The translations under genes were made by a program, and so were the position numbers. From an uncultured Clostridia bacterium (GTDB lineage: Bacteria > Bacillota > Clostridia > Christensenellales > Aristaeellaceae): a DNA stretch of 64,000 bases. The stretch lies in assembly GCA_934647235.1 (NCBI GenBank), contig CAKUFG010000001.1, positions 1-64,000 on the forward strand, given 5' to 3'. Below are positions 24,863 to 34,641 of the stretch, one piece after another. The number at the start of each line of letters is the position of its first letter. Within the stretch, counting starts at the first letter, position 1. The notes below the pieces were generated by a model, which was given only the letters and a program-made list of their open reading frames with translations, did not search any database and was not told where the DNA came from.

Positions 24863-25600
24863 TCAGCTATACAGCGCAATGCGCACAACGTCCTTGCCCT
24901 TCTTGCTTTGGCCGTCCACGCCCAGGTACTGCGCCCGGCCGTACCCGCGCACGGAGATCACCTGCCCGTCGCGCAGCTGATAATCCGGCCGTTCGCAGGG
25001 CGCGTCGTCCACCATCACCCGGCCCTGACGGAACAGCTGCTGTGCGTCGCCCCGGCTAAGGTGAAACAAATGCGCCGCGATGGCGTCCAGCCTGGGCGAG
25101 GATACCTGCAGCCGCACCTCGCGCGTTTCGCGCAGCGCGCCCTGGGGCGGCTCGGCGCGCTCACAGCGCACATCCGTGCGGCCAATCTGCACAAGGCTCT
25201 GGCAAATAAAATCCGCCATCCGCTCCACGCAGAAGATATACGCGCCCGCCTCGCGCAGCACGATATCGCCGATCAGCTCCCGTTCGATGCCCAGGCCCAT
25301 CAGCGCGCCCAGCACATCCCGGTGCGCGATGGGCGCGGCAAAGCGCGCGCTGCGCGGCGCAGCCAGCAGGCAGACTATGGGAAACAGGCTTTCGTCGGGC
25401 GCATCCTCGCCGCTTACGGCCAGCATGCGCCGTTCGCAATCCTGCGCGCCGCCGTACAGGCAGTATTCCGCCCCGGCGCGGCGCGCGGCAATTTCACCCT
25501 CCCGCTGCTGCGCCAGGTTCAAAAAACGGCTGTACAGCGTGATATGCCTTCTGGCTGCGCGCTGGCAAAGCTCGTTCAGCATCGCGGCGTTTTCTTCCAA
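24863..25600 (-). CDS. YlmH-like S4-domain RNA-binding protein
   Basis: 245 residues. The C-terminal 75 residues are an S4 RNA-binding domain (RLDAIAAHLFHLSRGDAQQLFRQGRVMVDD, then DGQVISVRGYGR). The N-terminal and central parts, with DVLGALMGLGIERELIGDI and YIFC, match YlmH, a division-cluster protein that also binds stalled 50S subunits in ribosome quality control (RqcP2). The start is TTG 25600, with GGAGG 8 bases upstream; an ATG at 25582 lacks a good site. It is not beside the usual divIVA/sepF genes here. Confidence 0.9.
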   Translation of the reverse strand: MEENAAMLNELCQRAARRHITLYSRFLNLAQQREGEIAARRAGAEYCLYGGAQDCERRMLAVSGEDAPDESLFPIVCLLAAPRSARFAAPIAHRDVLGALMGLGIERELIGDIVLREAGAYIFCVERMADFICQSLVQIGRTDVRCERAEPPQGALRETREVRLQVSSPRLDAIAAHLFHLSRGDAQQLFRQGRVMVDDAPCERPDYQLRDGQVISVRGYGRAQYLGVDGQSKKGKDVVRIALYS

Positions 25601-25668
25601 TCCGATCCCCTCCGCACCTGATTATAGCCGCTTTGCGTCCGAAATTCAACCATCCCGCCCGCAAGGGG

Positions 25669-25698
25669 TTGCGGAAAAGGAATACTTTGGTGTACAAT
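25669..25698 (+). promoter_or_regulatory. Promoter of the SPFH-protein gene
   Basis: TTGCGG (25669-25674), 18-base spacer, TACAAT (25693-25698). Confidence 0.55.
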
Positions 25699-25759
25699 AG
25701 CATTGCATATCGCAGCATATGGCATTTTTGCTTATCAAAATAGAAAGGAATTATGAAAA

Positions 25760-27067
25760 ATGGGACTGATTCGTGCAGGATTGAACGCCGTTGGAGGAAC
25801 CCTGGCCAGCCAGTGGAAGGAGTATTTCTATCTGGATTCCATGCCCGAGGGCGTGCTGGCCGCCAAGGCCAATAAGAAAACCAAGGGCCGCTTCGGCGGC
25901 AGCCGCAATGAAGATGACAACATCATCTCCGCCGGTTCCGTCATCGCCGTCAACGAAGGCCAGTGCGCCATGATCGTCGATCAGGGCAAGATTGTGGAGT
26001 TCACCGCCGAGCCCGGCGAGTTTGTATTCGATCAGAACGCCGAGCCCTCCATCTTCTATGGGCCGTTCGGCACGGATAAGCTCAAGCAGATCCTCAAGCT
26101 CACCTTTGAGCGCTTCTCCTTCGGCGGCCAGGCCGGCAAGGATCAGCGCGTGTACTTCTTCAACACCAAGGAGATCACCGGCAACAAGTACGGCACGCCC
26201 AGCCCCGTACCCTTCCGCGTGGTGGATCAGAACATCGGCCTGGATGTGGATATCGCCATCAAGTGCTTTGGCGAATACAGCTACCGCATCACCAACCCCA
26301 TGCTGTTCTATAAGAACGTGTGCGGCAACGTGGAGGGCGAATATACCCGCGAGCGTATCGACAGCCAGCTCAAATCCGAGCTGCTCACCGCCCTGCAGCC
26401 CGCCTTCGCCGCCATCTCCGATATGGGTATCCGTTACAGCGCCCTGCCCGCCCACACCATGGAAATCGCCGATGCGCTTAACGAAGTACTCAGCGAAAAG
26501 TGGGCCGATCTTCGCGGCGTTGAAATCGTATCCTTCGGCGTCAGCTCGGTCAAGGCTTCCGAGGAAGACGAAGCCATGATCAAGGAGCTGCAGCGCAACG
26601 CGGTGTTCCGCAATACCAACATGGCCGCCGCGCAGCTGGTCGGCGCGCAGGCGCAGGCCATGCAGGACGCGGCCAAGAACTCTGCCGGCGCCTTCACCGG
26701 CTTTATGGGCATGGGCATGGCGCAGCAGAGCGGCGGCGTAAACGCGCAGACTCTGTTCCAGATGGGCGCGCAGCAGCCCCAGGCGCAGCAGGCTGCCCCG
26801 GCCGACGGCTGGAAGTGCAGCTGCGGCGCGATGAATACCGGCAAGTTCTGCACCCAGTGCGGGGCCAGGAAGCCCGAGGCCGGCTGGACCTGCGCCTGCA
26901 GCGCGGTCAACCAGGGCAAGTTCTGTTCCCAGTGCGGGGCCAAGCGTCCTGCGGGCGCGCCGCTGTACCGCTGCGATAAGTGCGGCTGGCAGCCCGAGGA
27001 TCCCGCCCATCCCCCGAAGTTCTGCCCCGAATGCGGCGATCCCTTCGACGATAACGACCTGCAGTAA
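25760..27067 (+). CDS. SPFH-domain protein with C-terminal zinc ribbons (YdjI-like)
   Basis: 435 residues. Residues 1-300 form a virion-core/SPFH-type domain as in Bacillus YdjI: EYFYLDSMPEGVLAAKA, VNEGQCAMIVDQGKI, EPGEFVFDQNAEPS, and a coiled segment near 280-300. A Gly/Gln/Ala-rich linker follows, then three CxC/CxxC zinc-ribbon units: CSCGAMNTGKFCTQCG, CACSAVNQGKFCSQCG and CDKCGW...CPECG. There is no membrane segment. YdjI in Bacillus is linked to envelope-stress (PspA-type) functions; the role here is inferred. The next gene, a phosphoglucomutase, follows 4 bases later. Confidence 0.87.
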   Translation: MGLIRAGLNAVGGTLASQWKEYFYLDSMPEGVLAAKANKKTKGRFGGSRNEDDNIISAGSVIAVNEGQCAMIVDQGKIVEFTAEPGEFVFDQNAEPSIFYGPFGTDKLKQILKLTFERFSFGGQAGKDQRVYFFNTKEITGNKYGTPSPVPFRVVDQNIGLDVDIAIKCFGEYSYRITNPMLFYKNVCGNVEGEYTRERIDSQLKSELLTALQPAFAAISDMGIRYSALPAHTMEIADALNEVLSEKWADLRGVEIVSFGVSSVKASEEDEAMIKELQRNAVFRNTNMAAAQLVGAQAQAMQDAAKNSAGAFTGFMGMGMAQQSGGVNAQTLFQMGAQQPQAQQAAPADGWKCSCGAMNTGKFCTQCGARKPEAGWTCACSAVNQGKFCSQCGAKRPAGAPLYRCDKCGWQPEDPAHPPKFCPECGDPFDDNDLQ

Positions 27068-27071
27068 GCCT

Positions 27072-28769
27072 ATGGACGAAAAGCTTCTTTCTTCCTATCA
27101 TGCCTGGTGCGCCCATGCTTCGGCCGATCCTGATTTAACGCGCGAGCTTGCCGCCATGGCGCAGGATGAGGCGGCCCTGTCGGACGCCTTTTACCGCGAC
27201 CTTGCCTTTGGCACAGGCGGCCTGCGCGGCGTAATCGGCGCGGGCACCAACCGCATGAACGTGTACACCGTGGCCAAGGCCTCCCAGGGGCTGGCCAATT
27301 ATGTGGTGCGCCGTTTTTCACCCGATGCGCGCCGCATCGCCGTCAGCTATGATTCGCGCATCAAGTCCGATCTGTTTGCGCGCGTGGCTGCGGGCGTATT
27401 TGCCGCAAACGGCATTTCGGTGTTCATCTATCCCCAGCTGATGCCCACGCCCTGCCTGTCCTATGCCGTGCGGGCGCTGGGCTGCGCCGCGGGCGTGATG
27501 GTGACGGCCTCGCATAACCCGGCCAAGTACAACGGCTATAAGGTGTACGGTTCCGACGGCTGCCAGATCACCACCGAAGCGGCGGATGAAGTTCTGCGCG
27601 AAATCGAGCGGCTGGATATTTTTTCCGACGTGAAGGAAGCCGATTTCGACGCCAGCCTGGCGGACGGCAGCATTCAGTGGATTCCGGACAGCGTATACGA
27701 CGACTTCACCCGTGCCGTGCTCGGACAGTCCGTGCTGACGGCGGACGACCCCATCGACCGGGACGTATCCATCGTCTATACCCCGCTTAACGGCACGGGG
27801 CTTCAGCCTGTCACCCGCGCGCTGCGCGAAAGCGGCTTTACTCGTATCACCGTTGTGCCCGAGCAGGAGCAGCCGGACGGGCATTTCCCCACCTGCCCTT
27901 ACCCCAACCCCGAAATCCGCGAGGCCATGGCGCTGGGCATTGCCTGCGCGCAAAAGCATCAGGCCGACCTGCTGCTGGCTACCGATCCCGACTGCGACCG
28001 GGCAGGCATCGCCGTGCGCAATGCCGCGGGCGAATACGTGCTGCTGACCGGCAATGAAACAGGCATGCTGCTGCTGGATTTCATCTGCGCGCGCCGCGCC
28101 GCCCATCATGCCATGCCGTCTGAGCCGGTGATGATCAAAACCATCGTTACCACCGATATGGCCGAGCGCATCGCCGCCCATTACGGCGTGCGCACCATCA
28201 ACGTGCTGACGGGCTTCAAGTTCATCGGCGAGCAGATCGGCCTGCTTGAAAAGCAGGGCCGCGCGGACAGCTATATTTTCGGCTTTGAGGAAAGCTACGG
28301 CTACCTGAGCGGCAGCTATGTGCGCGATAAGGACGCGGTGGATGCGTCGCTGCTGATCTGCGAAATGTTCGCCTGTTACAAGGCGCAGGGCGTCAGTCTC
28401 CTGGAGCGCTTGAACGCCCTGTACGCGCAATACGGCTATTGCCTGAACACCCTGCATTCCTACACCTTTGAGGGCGCGGCGGGCTTTGACCGCATGCAGG
28501 CCATCATGCAGGCCTTCCGCGGCGATATCGCGGCGTTCGGCGGCAAGGCCGTGCAGGCGTGCCAGGATTATCTGCACGGTCTGGATGGACTTCCGCCCTC
28601 CGATGTGATCAAATTCCGCCTGGCTGGTCACTGCTCCGTGGTTGTGCGCCCCTCGGGCACCGAGCCCAAGCTGAAGGCCTATATCTCCGTCAGCGCGGAA
28701 AACCGCGCGCAGGCCGAGGCGGCGGAGCGGCAGATTACCGCCGATCTGGAAAAGCTGATCAACGGCTAA
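27072..28769 (+). CDS. Phosphoglucomutase/phosphomannomutase
   Basis: 565 residues, PgcA type. It interconverts hexose 1- and 6-phosphates for cell-envelope and storage sugars. The phosphoserine loop is TASHNP (within VMVTASHNPAKYNGYKVY), the metal loop ATDPDCDRAG, the sugar loop GFEESYGYL, and the phosphate loop RPSGTEPKLK at the C-terminus; all are intact. GTGGLRG near residue 47 is the N-terminal signature. Only 4 bases separate it from the SPFH gene, without a clear ribosome site, so translation may depend on coupling. Confidence 0.95.
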   Translation: MDEKLLSSYHAWCAHASADPDLTRELAAMAQDEAALSDAFYRDLAFGTGGLRGVIGAGTNRMNVYTVAKASQGLANYVVRRFSPDARRIAVSYDSRIKSDLFARVAAGVFAANGISVFIYPQLMPTPCLSYAVRALGCAAGVMVTASHNPAKYNGYKVYGSDGCQITTEAADEVLREIERLDIFSDVKEADFDASLADGSIQWIPDSVYDDFTRAVLGQSVLTADDPIDRDVSIVYTPLNGTGLQPVTRALRESGFTRITVVPEQEQPDGHFPTCPYPNPEIREAMALGIACAQKHQADLLLATDPDCDRAGIAVRNAAGEYVLLTGNETGMLLLDFICARRAAHHAMPSEPVMIKTIVTTDMAERIAAHYGVRTINVLTGFKFIGEQIGLLEKQGRADSYIFGFEESYGYLSGSYVRDKDAVDASLLICEMFACYKAQGVSLLERLNALYAQYGYCLNTLHSYTFEGAAGFDRMQAIMQAFRGDIAAFGGKAVQACQDYLHGLDGLPPSDVIKFRLAGHCSVVVRPSGTEPKLKAYISVSAENRAQAEAAERQITADLEKLING

Positions 28770-28797
28770 GGCCATTGTCTCTCATCCAGGCAGCATA

Positions 28798-28836
28798 AAA
28801 ACCCCGACAGGAGCTTCTCCTGCCGGGGTTGCTTTT
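28798..28836. terminator. Bidirectional terminator between phosphoglucomutase and beta-galactosidase
   Basis: AACCCCGACAGGAG (28800-28813) pairs with CTCCTGCCGGGGTT (28817-28830). T-runs follow on both strands (GCTTTTT on plus, TTTTTA on minus). Confidence 0.88.
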
Positions 28837-28845
28837 TATGGATGT

Positions 28846-31833
28846 TTATTCCGCCAGCGGGTCGATTGTTGCCTGCCATTGGATATGCTCGGGGATTTCA
28901 TAGCATTCCAGCAGCCTGGGGCCGCAGCTGTTGCTGCCGACGCCGCGCTGGGCCATATCCAGGCACAGCACGCAGCGATCCTCGCACGACAGCTCGTCGT
29001 CGTGGGCAGCGTCCGCCAGCTGCTCCTGCGAGTAGCTGAGCGCCGAGAATCCAAAGCCCTCGCCCTCGATGCGCAGCGCGCCCTGCGCGCCATGCAGCGT
29101 CAGCGAACGCGCGCCATAATGGCTGCCGCTCTCCTGCGGGCGCAGGGGATGCGCGTACTGCTTTTCCACCGTATCCGCATGCCAGCCAAGCAGCGAAGCC
29201 TGGCGCTTATCGATATAGCTTTCCAGCGGGCCGTAGGCAAAATAGCGCAGCTTATTATAATCCGCAGGCAGCATCATGCGCAGGCCCAGGCGCGGGAATA
29301 CGGGCACGCCGGCCTCGCGGCGCATATCCGCCTGGCAGGCAACACGGCCGTCGGCATACACCGTCCAGCGCACCGTGCCCTGCGCCAGCAGGCAAATGGA
29401 CATGCTGCTGATATGCACCGCCGTTTCGATTTCCACCCGGTCGGCATGCTTTTGCACCTGCGTGCCCATACCGCGCGAAACGGCATAGCGGTACAGATAC
29501 CGGTTCCATTCGTTCTTGATGTTGCGGTCGTTATCCGTCGGCGCGCGCCAGATGTTATAGGCCATGGGCGCAAGCAGCATTTCCTTGCCGCGCACCGTCA
29601 TCGCGGCAAACGCGCCGGTCATGCTGTCATAGCGATAGGCAAAGTCATCGCCGCAGATGGTAACATAGCGTTCCTTTTCGCCGCTCACACGCAGCGTCTG
29701 CGCGGGGCGCTGCTGAAGCTGCGGCACAAATTCAGGCTCTCCCACCTGCTCCATGCCCAGCACATCGCCGCGCTTGCCCCAGGGAGTATCGACAGCGCTG
29801 AGCGCATATAGCGTGCAGCAGCCGCCCGCGCGGGCAGGCACATGCAGCGTAGCTGTGCCGCGCGGCGCGATATCCAGCTTCTCCGCAGGAACAAGCACCG
29901 TTTCATCGGGCTGGCCGCCGCCGGACAGGACAAGCTTGATATCAATTCTGCCCTTAGGCGATACGAAATCCAGATGATTCTTCAGCGTAATCCAGCCGTT
30001 GGCCAGATCAGCCGCAGCCACGCGCAGCGGGCGCAGCACGTTCTTGTATTCCAGCAGGCCGGGATGCGGCGTGCGGTCGGAGGACACCAGGCCGTCAGCG
30101 CAGAAATTGCCGTCATGCAGCACCTCGCCAAAGTCGCCGCCATAGCGATAACGCTGCCTGCCCTGGTTATCCTTGCCGATGGCGGGCGCATGATCGCACC
30201 ACTCCCACACGAACGCGCCGCAGATGCGCGCCTCGCGCTCCATCAGGCGGAAATAATCCTCCAGGTCTCCCGGCCCGTTGCCCATGGCATGGCAATACTC
30301 GCACATGATATAGGGCTTGCACACCGTATGCTCGCGGAAATAGCGATTGATTTCCTCCAGAGATGGATACATGCGGCTGTACAGATCCAGATCGCTGCGG
30401 TTGATATCGCACCCTTCCGGCGGGAAGGACGCGCGCTCATAGTGCGTCAGGCGGGTAGGATCAAACCGCTTTGTCCAGGCCAGCGCGTGTTCAAAGTTCA
30501 CGCCCATGCCGGCCTCGTTACCCATGGAATAAATCACCACGCAGGCGCTGTTTTGATCGCGGATCGCCATGCGCTGCACGCGATCCAGCATCATCGGGCC
30601 AAAGGCCGGATCATCCGCCATGCGGTTGTATTTCTCATCATCGGAGTTCCCGCCGGTGGACACCACGCCATGGCACTCCAGGTCAGCCTCGTCCAGCACA
30701 TAAATGCCCAATTCGTCGCACAGCTGATAGAACAGCGGCGGCTGGGGATAGTGGCTGGTACGGACGGCGTTGATATTGTGCGCCTTCATCATCAATAGGT
30801 CGCGGCGAATATGCTCCGGCGGGGTGTACGCGCCGGTATCGCAGCTGCTTTCATGCAAGTTCACACCGCGGAAACGCACGGGTCTGCCGTTGAGCAGCAC
30901 CACCTCGTTGCGGATTTCAATTTTACGCACACCTACGCGCTGGGCAATCTCCTCGCCGCCGCAGCGCAGCAGCAGGGTATACAATACGGGCGTTTCAGCC
31001 GTCCAAAGCAGGGGTTGATTCAGGTCAAACGCGCATGCGCCGTCCTGCATTGCGCGCGTTGTAATCAGCGTGCCATCGGGCGCATACAGCTCGCATTGGC
31101 ATGCGCAATCGGGCTGGCTGAAGGCTGCGCGCACCTGAACAGCGGCCTGCTGCAGATTCTCCGTCAGCGCGGTGCGCACGCTGAAATCAACCACATGACC
31201 CGCGTCGCGGCACAGCAGATAGACGTCGCGGAAGACGCCGCTGTAACGGAACTTATCCTGATCCTCGCAGTAGCTGCCCGCGCTCCACTTGGTCACCAGC
31301 GCGCAGACGGTGTTTTCGCCGTCCGCCAGCGCGGCGGTCACATCATATTCCGCCGGGGAATGCGCCACCTGGCTTGCGCCGATAAACTGCCCGTTTACCC
31401 ACAGAAGCAGGCAGCTGTCCACACCCTCAAACACCAGCTGATACACCGCATCCGGCTGCTTATGCATTTCAAAGGTGCGGCGATACAGGCCGCAGGGATT
31501 ATCCGCCGGCACATAGGGCGGATCATAGGGAAACGGGAAGCGCACATTGGTATACTGAATATGATCGTACCCATTCATCTGCCACGTGCCAGGCACAGGC
31601 ATGGAAGCCTCCAGCGGCTCGGTCATGGGATCAAAATCCGCCGTAAAATCCCGCACGCTGGGATAATACTTAAACTCCCACTGCCCATTCAGCAGCGTAA
31701 AGCGGCGGCTGGTTTCCCGCTCGCCGCGCGCATCCTGATCCGCGTCAAAGGGAATAAAATAGGCGTGCGGCGCATTCTCGCCCGCATGCATCAGGGCAGG
31801 ATCCAACGTTTCAATGTATTGCTCAAACGGCAT
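28846..31833 (-). CDS. lacZ: Beta-galactosidase (GH2)
   Basis: 995 residues, LacZ length. Order: sugar-binding domain (MPVPGTWQMNGYDHIQYTNVRFPFP), immunoglobulin-like domain, TIM barrel and C-terminal beta-gal small-chain domain. The acid/base is the Glu in SMGNEAGMG (about residue 446) and the nucleophile the Glu in IMCEYCHAMGNGPG (about residue 513). NAVRTSHYPQPPLFYQLCDELG is the GH2 signature. No signal peptide, so it acts on imported lactose or galactosides. GAGGAGG lies 7 bases upstream. It is a single-gene unit; no lac permease is nearby. Confidence 0.95.
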   Translation of the reverse strand: MPFEQYIETLDPALMHAGENAPHAYFIPFDADQDARGERETSRRFTLLNGQWEFKYYPSVRDFTADFDPMTEPLEASMPVPGTWQMNGYDHIQYTNVRFPFPYDPPYVPADNPCGLYRRTFEMHKQPDAVYQLVFEGVDSCLLLWVNGQFIGASQVAHSPAEYDVTAALADGENTVCALVTKWSAGSYCEDQDKFRYSGVFRDVYLLCRDAGHVVDFSVRTALTENLQQAAVQVRAAFSQPDCACQCELYAPDGTLITTRAMQDGACAFDLNQPLLWTAETPVLYTLLLRCGGEEIAQRVGVRKIEIRNEVVLLNGRPVRFRGVNLHESSCDTGAYTPPEHIRRDLLMMKAHNINAVRTSHYPQPPLFYQLCDELGIYVLDEADLECHGVVSTGGNSDDEKYNRMADDPAFGPMMLDRVQRMAIRDQNSACVVIYSMGNEAGMGVNFEHALAWTKRFDPTRLTHYERASFPPEGCDINRSDLDLYSRMYPSLEEINRYFREHTVCKPYIMCEYCHAMGNGPGDLEDYFRLMEREARICGAFVWEWCDHAPAIGKDNQGRQRYRYGGDFGEVLHDGNFCADGLVSSDRTPHPGLLEYKNVLRPLRVAAADLANGWITLKNHLDFVSPKGRIDIKLVLSGGGQPDETVLVPAEKLDIAPRGTATLHVPARAGGCCTLYALSAVDTPWGKRGDVLGMEQVGEPEFVPQLQQRPAQTLRVSGEKERYVTICGDDFAYRYDSMTGAFAAMTVRGKEMLLAPMAYNIWRAPTDNDRNIKNEWNRYLYRYAVSRGMGTQVQKHADRVEIETAVHISSMSICLLAQGTVRWTVYADGRVACQADMRREAGVPVFPRLGLRMMLPADYNKLRYFAYGPLESYIDKRQASLLGWHADTVEKQYAHPLRPQESGSHYGARSLTLHGAQGALRIEGEGFGFSALSYSQEQLADAAHDDELSCEDRCVLCLDMAQRGVGSNSCGPRLLECYEIPEHIQWQATIDPLAE

Positions 31834-31865
31834 AAAAGCTCCTCCTCTTTTGCGGGGGTGATTGT

Positions 31866-31894
31866 ATTATACTGGAATTCGCCCAATATTTCAA
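31866..31894 (-). promoter_or_regulatory. lacZ promoter
   Basis: Minus strand TTGAAA (31894-31889), 17-base spacer, TATAAT (31871-31866). Confidence 0.75.
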
Positions 31895-31954
31895 TCCGAT
31901 TTTATGAAAGCAGCCTGGTTTTATTGATTATTTTCAAAAATCGGCAATTCTTTC

Positions 31955-31983
31955 TTGATTTTTCCAAATTGTTCTTATATAAT
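31955..31983 (+). promoter_or_regulatory. Promoter of the secreted Cys/His-repeat protein gene
   Basis: TTGATT (31955-31960), 17-base spacer, TATAAT (31978-31983), then AAGGAGG about 7 bases before ATG 32018. Confidence 0.75.
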
Positions 31984-32017
31984 GGATTTGTCATAAAATA
32001 ATAAGGAGGCTCCCTGA

Positions 32018-34585
32018 ATGAACAAAAAGCTGCTGTTTGGCCTGCTGCTCGTTCTCCTGCTGCTTCCCTGCATCGCGCTGGCGGATACATGCGATATCTG
32101 CGGGGACAAGCCCACTGTATGGCAAGACGGTTTTTCAGATGTGGACCAGTACAAGCATTACAAGTACTGCGAGCATGGCGTTTCGTATGCCTTCTCCCAT
32201 GATTTTTCCTATGCGTATAGCGACTATTCCCATTGGAAAATGTGCTCTGAATGCAGTTATTCTTTGCCTGAAAGCGAAGCACATTACGCCTACTGTACAA
32301 ACAAAACGGTGTGCTCCTGCTGCGGTGCGCCCTATTCGGGCGATACATTCAGTCATTCTTATAACGATATTTATAAGGATGAAAAAGAACACTGGTGCAC
32401 CTGCGCCGATTGCAATGAAGAGGCAGACAGGGGCGCGCACTGGCGTTTATGCGACAAAAATGAGTGCGATTTCTGTTATGCTCCCTACACGGGCGACAGC
32501 ATTATCCACGATTACGATCTGGACGTCTGGGCAAGCGACGGGGAATATCACTGGCATCCCTGCAAAAACGCCAACTGCACAGCACAGGCTGACAAAGCGC
32601 CCCATTCGCAGCCTTGCTCCAGTCCGGACAGCGGCAGCTGCGCAGAATGCGGCGCGGACTATACCGGCGACAACCTGCAGCACGATATCGACTGGGACAC
32701 CTGGTGCATCGGCAGCGACTCTCATTGGCATGGATGCAATGCTTGTCCTTACATGCCGGATGAAGAAGCACATGCCGCATCCTGCATCGCTCCTGGCGTG
32801 TGCGAAGTGTGCGGATCTGCATATAGCGGCGAAAATATTGCCCATCAAGCAGCTTCCATCAAACACGATGATCAATTCCACTGGATTCATTGCGGAAGAT
32901 GTGGTCAGGACGCTGACAAATCCGAGCATTTCTTCTCATGCACTGCTCCTGGCGTATGCGGCCTGTGCGGCATAGACTGCCCCGATCTGGAGCCGATTCA
33001 CGAGATTCCCGACAATCCTGGCGGCTATTCCGAAACCCAGCACTGGTGGATCTGCTATGCTTGCCACGAGCAGCTGTTCATTGAGGATCACATCATCGTA
33101 TGCACTGATCGTGAGGTTTGCTATACCTGCGGCGCGCCGGTTGACGCTTCCGCCGGCTTTGGCGTCATTCACGAATACTCTGAGGATGTTTACGAGCATG
33201 ATTCCGCATTTCACTGGAACGCCTGCGCAAACTGCGATGAAAAAATCCTGTATATCACCCACTTCCGCCGCTGCATCGATCCGGAGGGTGAATGCGAAAT
33301 CTGTCATTATCAGGGCAATGTCAAAACCGTCCATTCCAGCGATCCCTCCACGATCTATCCGTACCCCTGCCTGGTAACGGTCAGCGAAACCCCGGCCTCG
33401 TGCCTGACGGACGGCGCAATCGTCTCCTACTGCTCCGCCTGCGATAAAAACATCACCGAAATGCTTCCCGCCACGGGGCGGCATACCGAGAGCGTTGAAA
33501 GCCAGACCCCCGCGACCTGCCTGGCTGACGGTTCCATCACCTATCGCTGCTCCGCCTGCGGTCAGGCCCGCACGGAAACCATCCCCGCCACGGGCGAGCA
33601 CACCGAAGAACCCCTCCCCGGCCGCGCTGCCACCTGCACACGCATTGGCTATACGGAGGGCACGGGCTGCAGCGTATGCGGCGAGGTGCTGACCGCCCGC
33701 CAGAGCATCCCCATGCTGGAGCATGACTGGCAGCAGAGCGAAACGATCGCAGCCGCCTGCACGACGGAAGGCCGAATCGTTTATGCCTGCTCTGTCTGCG
33801 GTGCATCCAGGGAAGAAGTCCTCCCCGCCAACGGGCATCAGTTCGGCGCTTATCATTCGCTGAACAATGGCACCCATGCCGCCGAATGCAAAAACGGCTG
33901 CGGCGAAACCAAGGTGCGCGACTGCGACTATGAGGACGTGTCCTCCGGTCTGTTCACCTACTCCACCTGCAAGGTTTGCGCCTATACCAAGTATAGCGTG
34001 CCGGCCACGCAGGCCCCCGAGGCCAGCGTCGAGCCCGCCGCTGCGCCCGCTCCCGATGGCGAAGCGCCCACTCAGCCTGAAGGCAGCGCGTCTCCCGCGC
34101 AGCCCAAGGCCACCGAAGCTCCCGCTTCCACGCTGGAGCCCGAAGTGGAAACCGTGCTGGTAAAGCTGGTGGAGGAAATCGCCGCCGCGCCCGAGGCCGT
34201 TGAAATCAAGCAGGTGGAAAGCGCAGCCATCGCGCCCGTCCCTGCTGCCAACGATGAGACGGAAGAAGCGCCCGCCGCGGTCATCCCTGAAAATGCACAG
34301 CTGATCGTGCACGAGCAAACGCTGCCCCAGGAAAGCACCTCGCTGCCCGGCGCGCGTCTGTTCCACATTGCGCTGAGCGTGGACGGCTATGCCGTGGAGC
34401 ATACCGGCACAGTGCAGATCGAACTGCCTGCCCCCGAGGCCATCGATCACGCCGTCATGCGTCTGGTACTGCTTCAGCCCGACGGCAGCATGATCGAAAT
34501 TCCTTATGAAATCATGGACGGCAAGCTGGTGTTCAGCACGGAGCTGCTGGGCGTATTCGCCCTGGTTCCGGTTGCCGCCATCTGA
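32018..34585 (+). CDS. Large secreted Cys/His-rich repeat protein of unknown function
   Basis: 855 residues. Signal peptide MNKKLLFGLLLVLLLLPCIALA, then seven units of about 55 residues (about 60-435) with the plan HW-x1-3-C-x2(4)-C ... H-x3-C-x5-8-C-x2-C, for example H72 W73 C76 C79 H89 C93 C99 C102, H125 W126 C129 C132 H141 C145 C150 C153, and H399 W400 C403 C406 H415 C419 C426 C429. Next come four shorter units (about 455-610) of the form ATC-x3-G-x6-CSxCG-x9-PATGxH, seen in many clostridial surface proteins. A Pro/Ala/Glu linker (660-770) leads to a beta-rich C-terminal domain. No membrane anchor or LPXTG. The Cys/His spacing suggests repeated metal sites or disulfides. I do not recognise the long repeats. 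Single-gene unit with its own promoter and terminator. Confidence 0.85.
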   Translation: MNKKLLFGLLLVLLLLPCIALADTCDICGDKPTVWQDGFSDVDQYKHYKYCEHGVSYAFSHDFSYAYSDYSHWKMCSECSYSLPESEAHYAYCTNKTVCSCCGAPYSGDTFSHSYNDIYKDEKEHWCTCADCNEEADRGAHWRLCDKNECDFCYAPYTGDSIIHDYDLDVWASDGEYHWHPCKNANCTAQADKAPHSQPCSSPDSGSCAECGADYTGDNLQHDIDWDTWCIGSDSHWHGCNACPYMPDEEAHAASCIAPGVCEVCGSAYSGENIAHQAASIKHDDQFHWIHCGRCGQDADKSEHFFSCTAPGVCGLCGIDCPDLEPIHEIPDNPGGYSETQHWWICYACHEQLFIEDHIIVCTDREVCYTCGAPVDASAGFGVIHEYSEDVYEHDSAFHWNACANCDEKILYITHFRRCIDPEGECEICHYQGNVKTVHSSDPSTIYPYPCLVTVSETPASCLTDGAIVSYCSACDKNITEMLPATGRHTESVESQTPATCLADGSITYRCSACGQARTETIPATGEHTEEPLPGRAATCTRIGYTEGTGCSVCGEVLTARQSIPMLEHDWQQSETIAAACTTEGRIVYACSVCGASREEVLPANGHQFGAYHSLNNGTHAAECKNGCGETKVRDCDYEDVSSGLFTYSTCKVCAYTKYSVPATQAPEASVEPAAAPAPDGEAPTQPEGSASPAQPKATEAPASTLEPEVETVLVKLVEEIAAAPEAVEIKQVESAAIAPVPAANDETEEAPAAVIPENAQLIVHEQTLPQESTSLPGARLFHIALSVDGYAVEHTGTVQIELPAPEAIDHAVMRLVLLQPDGSMIEIPYEIMDGKLVFSTELLGVFALVPVAAI

Positions 34586-34600
34586 AATCCCCCAAGTCAG

Positions 34601-34632
34601 GGACGCTGCGGTTTAGCCGCAGCGTCCTTTTT
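34601..34632 (+). terminator. Terminator after the secreted repeat protein gene
   Basis: GGACGCTGCGG (34601-34611), loop TTTAG, CCGCAGCGTCC (34617-34627), then T5. Confidence 0.92.
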
Positions 34633-34641
34633 GCGCGCCTT

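Noticed and set aside
32936..34450. A 504-codon minus-strand frame opposite the secreted repeat protein
   Set aside because: Shadow frame; the plus-strand gene has signal peptide, repeats, ribosome site, promoter and terminator.
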